From Erwinia sp. (GTDB lineage Bacteria; Pseudomonadota; Gammaproteobacteria; Enterobacterales; Enterobacteriaceae): a stretch of 9,874 bases of DNA. Position numbers and translations under genes: made by a program. The stretch covers positions 1 through 9,874 of the forward strand of contig DOOK01000298.1 in the NCBI GenBank assembly GCA_003512805.1, in the 5' to 3' direction. Shown here piece after piece: positions 7,593 through 9,874 of this stretch (position 1 is its first letter; the number at the start of each line of letters is the position of its first letter). Under the pieces are notes generated by a model that had not been told where the DNA came from, did not search any database, and saw nothing but the letters and a program-made list of their open reading frames with translations.

Positions 7593-8801
7593 TCAGCCTA
7601 TTGGTGAACTGTTTTTTGTAGAGTGATTTCTCTTTATACAAAGCATTAGCAAAGCAGCACAACACACTGATAACAGTGGAACAAGCAGAGTAATTTTAAA
7701 TCCTGCCAGTTGCGCCATCAGACCTGCAATCCCATTGCCAGTCATCATGCCTGTGCGCATGGCATTGGAGTGAAATGCTGATGCGAAGCCGCTTCGTTCT
7801 GGCAACGCGTCCTGAATAACAGAAATGCCCAGGCCGACAAAAATACCAAAGAATAATCCGTTAAAAAGTTGCAACACAATCAGTTCGGTCATGTTAGTGG
7901 CCAACTGAAGCAGGCTGTAATAGACGGCTGCAAAGAGAAATCCGACCATCATCAGTAGCTCTTTCCCTGTTTTCTCTGCCAGATGAGCAGCGGCAAGCAT
8001 AACGGGAATTTCCATTATCGCGGTTGCACCCAGCAGAAAGCCCGGAAACGAAGCGGGTAAATTAAGCTCGTGTACCAGGTACAGCGGCATAATGGTCAGG
8101 TACATGTTATTGGATAAATTTGCCAGCATCATTACTGCGCCCAGTGCCCAAATCATACCCGTGATGGGGGCTTTACTGACTTGAGTTTTTTCTGCTCTGC
8201 CTGTATCGACAGTTTTTTTATCCTTCGAAAGCAGCAACTGGCTGGCAAGTAAGGTTATGACCGCAAGCAGGGCCGAGGCCAGAAAATTAAAGGTGAAGCC
8301 AAATCGGTCGGCGAAGACAAATGCCAGAGCCGGCCCGGCAATCCACACAATTGACACGCCCGAACGCATTTGCGTATTGAGCCGCGTAGCGTTAAGCCCT
8401 GCCGTCAGTGAATGCTTTCGGATCATCGACAGGAGTAGCGGGATAGACGCATTGCCTGGCCCCATCAAGAAAATACCGATGACCAGAGCCTCGATGGGTT
8501 TACGACAGAAACTGAAGGCTAAACCCGCCAGAAAAAGCGCCGTAACAGAAATCATGAAAAGTTGCCTGACTGGATGTCCCTTATCTGCAAGAGATCCCAT
8601 CAACTGGCTGAAAAATAATCCTGAGAGAGCAAACCCCAGGCTGTAGAAAGTGATAAAAATCGGGCTAGCATGTAAGCCGTTTATTAAAAAAAGACTCATG
8701 ACAGGTAAAATGAAGGCATATGAAATGGCGGTCATTACGTTTATAAGGAACAGCCGCCCAGTAATTCCGGAAAAAAAAGCCATAAAGAACAACATCTCCA
8801 T
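7593..8801 (-). CDS. MFS sugar-efflux transporter of the SetA/SetB/SetC family
   Basis: The family exports sugars and sugar analogues across the inner membrane in exchange for protons (known for SetA and SetB). The 402-residue product has about 12 hydrophobic segments in two halves, joined by a polar loop at about 192-212. The loop after the second span, GSLADKGHPVRQ (69-80), is an MFS motif-A-like sequence. The C-terminal half tracks E. coli SetA from memory: NNMYLTIMPLYLVHELNLPA, then GFLLGATAIMEIPVM and LQLFNGLFFGIFVGLG, then QDALPERSGFASAF. The substrate cannot be deduced. The annotated ATG at 8801 has a poor ribosome binding site; ATG at 8783, 12 bases after GGAG, is an alternative. Two counted 60-base lines gave 28 and 26 G+C, against 44 for one line of ssuD, suggesting foreign origin. 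It lies between the disrupted ends of an IS. Confidence 0.88.
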   Translation of the reverse strand: MEMLFFMAFFSGITGRLFLINVMTAISYAFILPVMSLFLINGLHASPIFITFYSLGFALSGLFFSQLMGSLADKGHPVRQLFMISVTALFLAGLAFSFCRKPIEALVIGIFLMGPGNASIPLLLSMIRKHSLTAGLNATRLNTQMRSGVSIVWIAGPALAFVFADRFGFTFNFLASALLAVITLLASQLLLSKDKKTVDTGRAEKTQVSKAPITGMIWALGAVMMLANLSNNMYLTIMPLYLVHELNLPASFPGFLLGATAIMEIPVMLAAAHLAEKTGKELLMMVGFLFAAVYYSLLQLATNMTELIVLQLFNGLFFGIFVGLGISVIQDALPERSGFASAFHSNAMRTGMMTGNGIAGLMAQLAGFKITLLVPLLSVCCAALLMLCIKRNHSTKNSSPIG

Positions 8802-8969
8802 GTAGGTTAATCTTATTTTTTAACACGGAAACGTCTTAAGACAGCGCACTATTTCACTTCATATGAGATGTACTGGTTTTTGGGTTGTTAGAGCTTCGTC
8901 AGAAGTTCTGTGTCCCGCTCTTTAGACATTCTGACTGAAGATCCGCTTCTCGCTCAAAGCAGAGTGTCA
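8802..8969 (-). other. Long structured 5' leader of the MFS gene
   Basis: If the promoter at 8976-9003 is used, the mRNA has a leader of about 168 bases. On the minus strand CTTCAGTCAGAA (8940-8929) pairs with TTCTGACGAAG (8904-8894): 11 bp with one bulged base. A 13-codon frame, MSKERDTELLTKL (8929-8888), fills most of that hairpin but has only a weak ribosome binding site. The perfect palindrome GTCTTAAGAC lies at 8833-8842, close to the MFS start. Function is unknown. Confidence 0.4.
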
Positions 8970-8975
8970 GATTTG

Positions 8976-9003
8976 ATTATGCTCTACCTGCGAAACCTGT
9001 CAG
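8976..9003 (-). promoter_or_regulatory. Sigma-70 promoter for the MFS gene
   Basis: On the minus strand CTGACA (9003-8998) and CATAAT (8981-8976) each match five of six consensus bases with a 16-bp spacer, the best promoter match in the inserted segment. A dyad, ACCTG-T-CAGGT (8995-9005), covers the -35 and could be an operator. Confidence 0.55.
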
Positions 9004-9083
9004 GTCAAGGCTGAGCTAATACACCAGACGCCTACCTTATTTGGTTTAATGCTTTCAACTGATGCGGGGAAAAATGTTTATAT

Positions 9084-9088
9084 GACAC
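9084..9088. repeat. GACAC direct repeat, right copy, at the OrfB-tail/passenger junction
   Basis: This lies eleven bases beyond the stop codon of the fused transposase gene and matches the GACAC at 7345-7349 in the same orientation. Together they bracket the 1734-bp passenger segment 7350-9083, whose ends show no inverted repeats. Confidence 0.5.
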
Positions 9089-9099
9089 GCGCTCCCTGG

Positions 9100-9711
9100 T
9101 CATGCTGTTTCCAGGTGTAGTAACCTGAATTCAACAGGGCTGAGGCCGTTCAGCAGGTCATTCAGGCCGTGCTCCCTACGCAGTTCCTGAATGATAAGGG
9201 CTTTCCTGCGCTGAAACTTGCCGCCATCCATCCCTTTGGCTCTTTTAAGCCAGCCGACTTCGGCGCGAAAGTAGCGCACTTCGGCCTGAGCATCAGGGGG
9301 ATTATCGCGTGGTGCTGATGGGGAGTTGATGTCCTTATGCATGGGTTCCGGCTTTTTCGGTCTTCCGCTTTTTATGCCGGAGAGCGCCCCGGCCCCGGAC
9401 GCCTGAAAGCGTTTAACCCACTGGTAAACAGTACGTTCACCGGAAAGGTTAAATTTAGCGGTGGCATTGCGGAGCGAAAGTTTATCATCGATGACAGCGC
9501 GGACAACCTTCAGCCGGAATTCAGGCGTGTAATCAGCAGTTTTCCAGGTCAGTCCGTCAATGCCTTGCTGCTGCCATGCGGAAATCCAGCGGCGAACCGC
9601 CGTGCGGCCCACACTAAAACGTTTAGCCGTCTCACGATAGCCATCGCGGGTGTTGAGATAATGAGTGACAACGGCGAGCCGTAATTCGAGGGGAAACTTA
9701 GGACTGCTCAC
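9100..9711 (-). pseudogene. IS3-family (IS150-like) transposase OrfA fused to OrfB remnants, catalytic core deleted
   Basis: Residues 1-170 are an InsJ-type OrfA. They carry two helix-turn-helix regions (about 10-45 and 64-105) that bind the IS ends, and a leucine-zipper-like stretch near 142-158 (AEVRYFRAEVGWLKR). The following ALIIQELRREHGLNDLLN resembles the OrfB N-terminus (InsK: VLNELRQFYPLDELL), and NGLSPVEFRLLHLETA is the OrfB C-terminus (InsK: KGLTPIEYRNQ). The roughly 250 residues between, holding the DDE integrase core, are missing, so the protein cannot catalyse transposition. It could still bind the ends and act as a repressor, which is inference. The start is GTG at 9711 with AAGGTG seven bases upstream; no ATG fits. 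In normal relatives OrfB is reached by a -1 frameshift, whereas here all parts share one frame. Confidence 0.85.
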
Positions 9712-9760
9712 TGAACTGCACCTTAATCAGTTGGGTGTCCAACTTTTGGGGTGCAGTTCA
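9712..9760 (-). repeat. Left terminal inverted repeat (IRL) forming a nested palindrome over the transposase ribosome binding site
   Basis: The 49 bases form two nested hairpins. The outer arms TGAACTGCACC and GGTGCAGTTCA (9712-9722 and 9750-9760) are perfect over 11 bp; the inner arms AGTTGG and CCAACT (9729-9744) are perfect with a 4-base loop. In minus-strand RNA the inner-side outer arm contains the Shine-Dalgarno GGTG just before the GTG start. Transcripts entering from outside the element would fold and hide the ribosome binding site. Similar protection is known for IS10 and IS50. Confidence 0.8.
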
Positions 9761-9763
9761 TAT
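9761..9763. repeat. Right target-site duplication (TAT)
   Basis: This is identical to the TAT at 7321-7323 and directly abuts the right tip of the element. One TAT was the original loop sequence of the ssuB/pepN terminator. Confidence 0.75.
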
Positions 9764-9778
9764 TCGGGGCTTTTCTTT
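9764..9778 (-). terminator. Right half of the disrupted ssuB/pepN terminator
   Basis: GGGGCTTTTCTTT (9766-9778) is the partner of the arm at 7307-7319. On the minus strand it lies 15 bases after the pepN stop. Separated from its partner, it should no longer stop pepN transcription, which would then run into the element in the sense direction of its two genes. Confidence 0.85.
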
Positions 9779-9793
9779 ATTTACGCCGAAAAA

Positions 9794-9874
9794 TTAATCC
9801 TGCAGTGCCTTGCTGATTTTCTCGTAAAGATCGCCGGAGAGGTTATCCAGCGCTTTTAACTGCTCAAGCGCACT
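9794..9874 (-). CDS. pepN: Aminopeptidase N, C-terminal 26 residues (partial)
   Basis: PepN is the major zinc-dependent cytoplasmic aminopeptidase of enterobacteria, a protein of about 870 residues (known). Only the last 26 codons are inside the window. They read SALEQLKALDNL, then SGDLYEKISKALQD and a TAA stop at 9796-9794. This matches the end of E. coli PepN (LYEKITKALA) from memory. The position also fits, since pepN converges on the ssu operon in E. coli. The catalytic HExxH region lies outside, so only the identity of the tail is supported. Confidence 0.88.
   Translation of the reverse strand, partial: SALEQLKALDNLSGDLYEKISKALQD

Larger units (their letters stand above)
7324..9760 (-). 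mobile_element. Non-autonomous IS3-family (IS150-like) element carrying an MFS transporter gene
   Basis: The ends are inverted repeats beginning TGAACTGC and ending GTTGGACAC inward. Left 7324-7349 and right 9760-9735 match at 22 of 26 positions. A TAT duplication flanks them. The strand is given by the transposase gene, whose upstream end is at the right (IRL at 9760, IRR at 7324). The unit is 2437 bp, longer than the usual 1.2-1.5 kb, because the OrfB core is gone and a 1.7-kb segment with an MFS gene is present. With intact tips it could in principle still be moved by a related transposase acting in trans, which is inference. Whether it arrived with its cargo or gained it later cannot be settled here. 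Confidence 0.8.

Noticed and set aside
7528..7626. Plus-strand frame beginning MRIKPEQQRRLIVLCTHIY
   Set aside because: It is short, has no ribosome binding site and overlaps the 3' end of the MFS gene. Its opening resembles ZapC (MRIKP) only by chance.
8894..8940. Integron attC-like or Tn3 res-like site
   Set aside because: The inverted arms lack the paired core sites of attC, and no integrase or resolvase gene or spaced subsites are visible.
7324..9760. Two separate degenerate IS copies, one at each side of the MFS gene
   Set aside because: The repeats are in inverted, not direct, orientation. A single TAT duplication flanks the pair, and the flanks rebuild one terminator. One element is simpler.
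1..9874. CRISPR array, tRNA or rRNA genes
   Set aside because: No regularly spaced repeats, cloverleaf-like sequences or rRNA motifs were seen in the window.

Overview
The window reads as chromosome from an Enterobacterales bacterium. The order ycbX, zapC, pyrD, ssuEADCB, pepN is the E. coli order seen in reverse, and the proteins align from memory almost end to end with their E. coli counterparts. Divergence from E. coli suggests a relative such as an Erwiniaceae-type genus, but the genus cannot be fixed by eye.

Left part (1-2666): ycbX (+, its first ~50 codons lie outside the window) converges on zapC (-), and their stop codons overlap. Upstream of zapC lies pyrD (-), which has its own intrinsic terminator. 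The 367-base divergent region 2667-3033 holds a PurR box lying exactly on the -35 of a pyrD promoter, two dyads of unknown role, a small hairpin beside the pyrD ribosome binding site, and the control region of the ssu operon.

Middle (3034-7290): a complete, tightly packed sulfonate-sulfur operon. SsuA, SsuC and SsuB import alkanesulfonates. SsuE supplies reduced FMN, and SsuD uses it with O2 to release sulfite for cysteine synthesis.

Right part (7291-9874): ssuB and pepN (26 C-terminal codons at the right edge) converge and should share a bidirectional terminator. A 2437-bp element (7324-9760) has split that terminator exactly in its loop. The element has IS3-family (IS150-like) terminal inverted repeats of 26 bp with 22 matches, and is flanked by a 3-bp TAT target duplication. 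Removing it and one TAT rebuilds a 13-bp-stem terminator. Inside is an OrfA gene fused in frame to the two ends of OrfB, with the DDE catalytic core lost, and a lower-GC SetA/SetB-like sugar-efflux MFS gene with its own promoter. The MFS segment is bounded by 5-bp GACAC repeats.

The most interesting reading is a transposase-dead, non-autonomous IS derivative carrying a transporter gene. It landed in a terminator loop, removed the transcriptional barrier between two convergent operons, and placed the MFS gene in line with pepN transcription.
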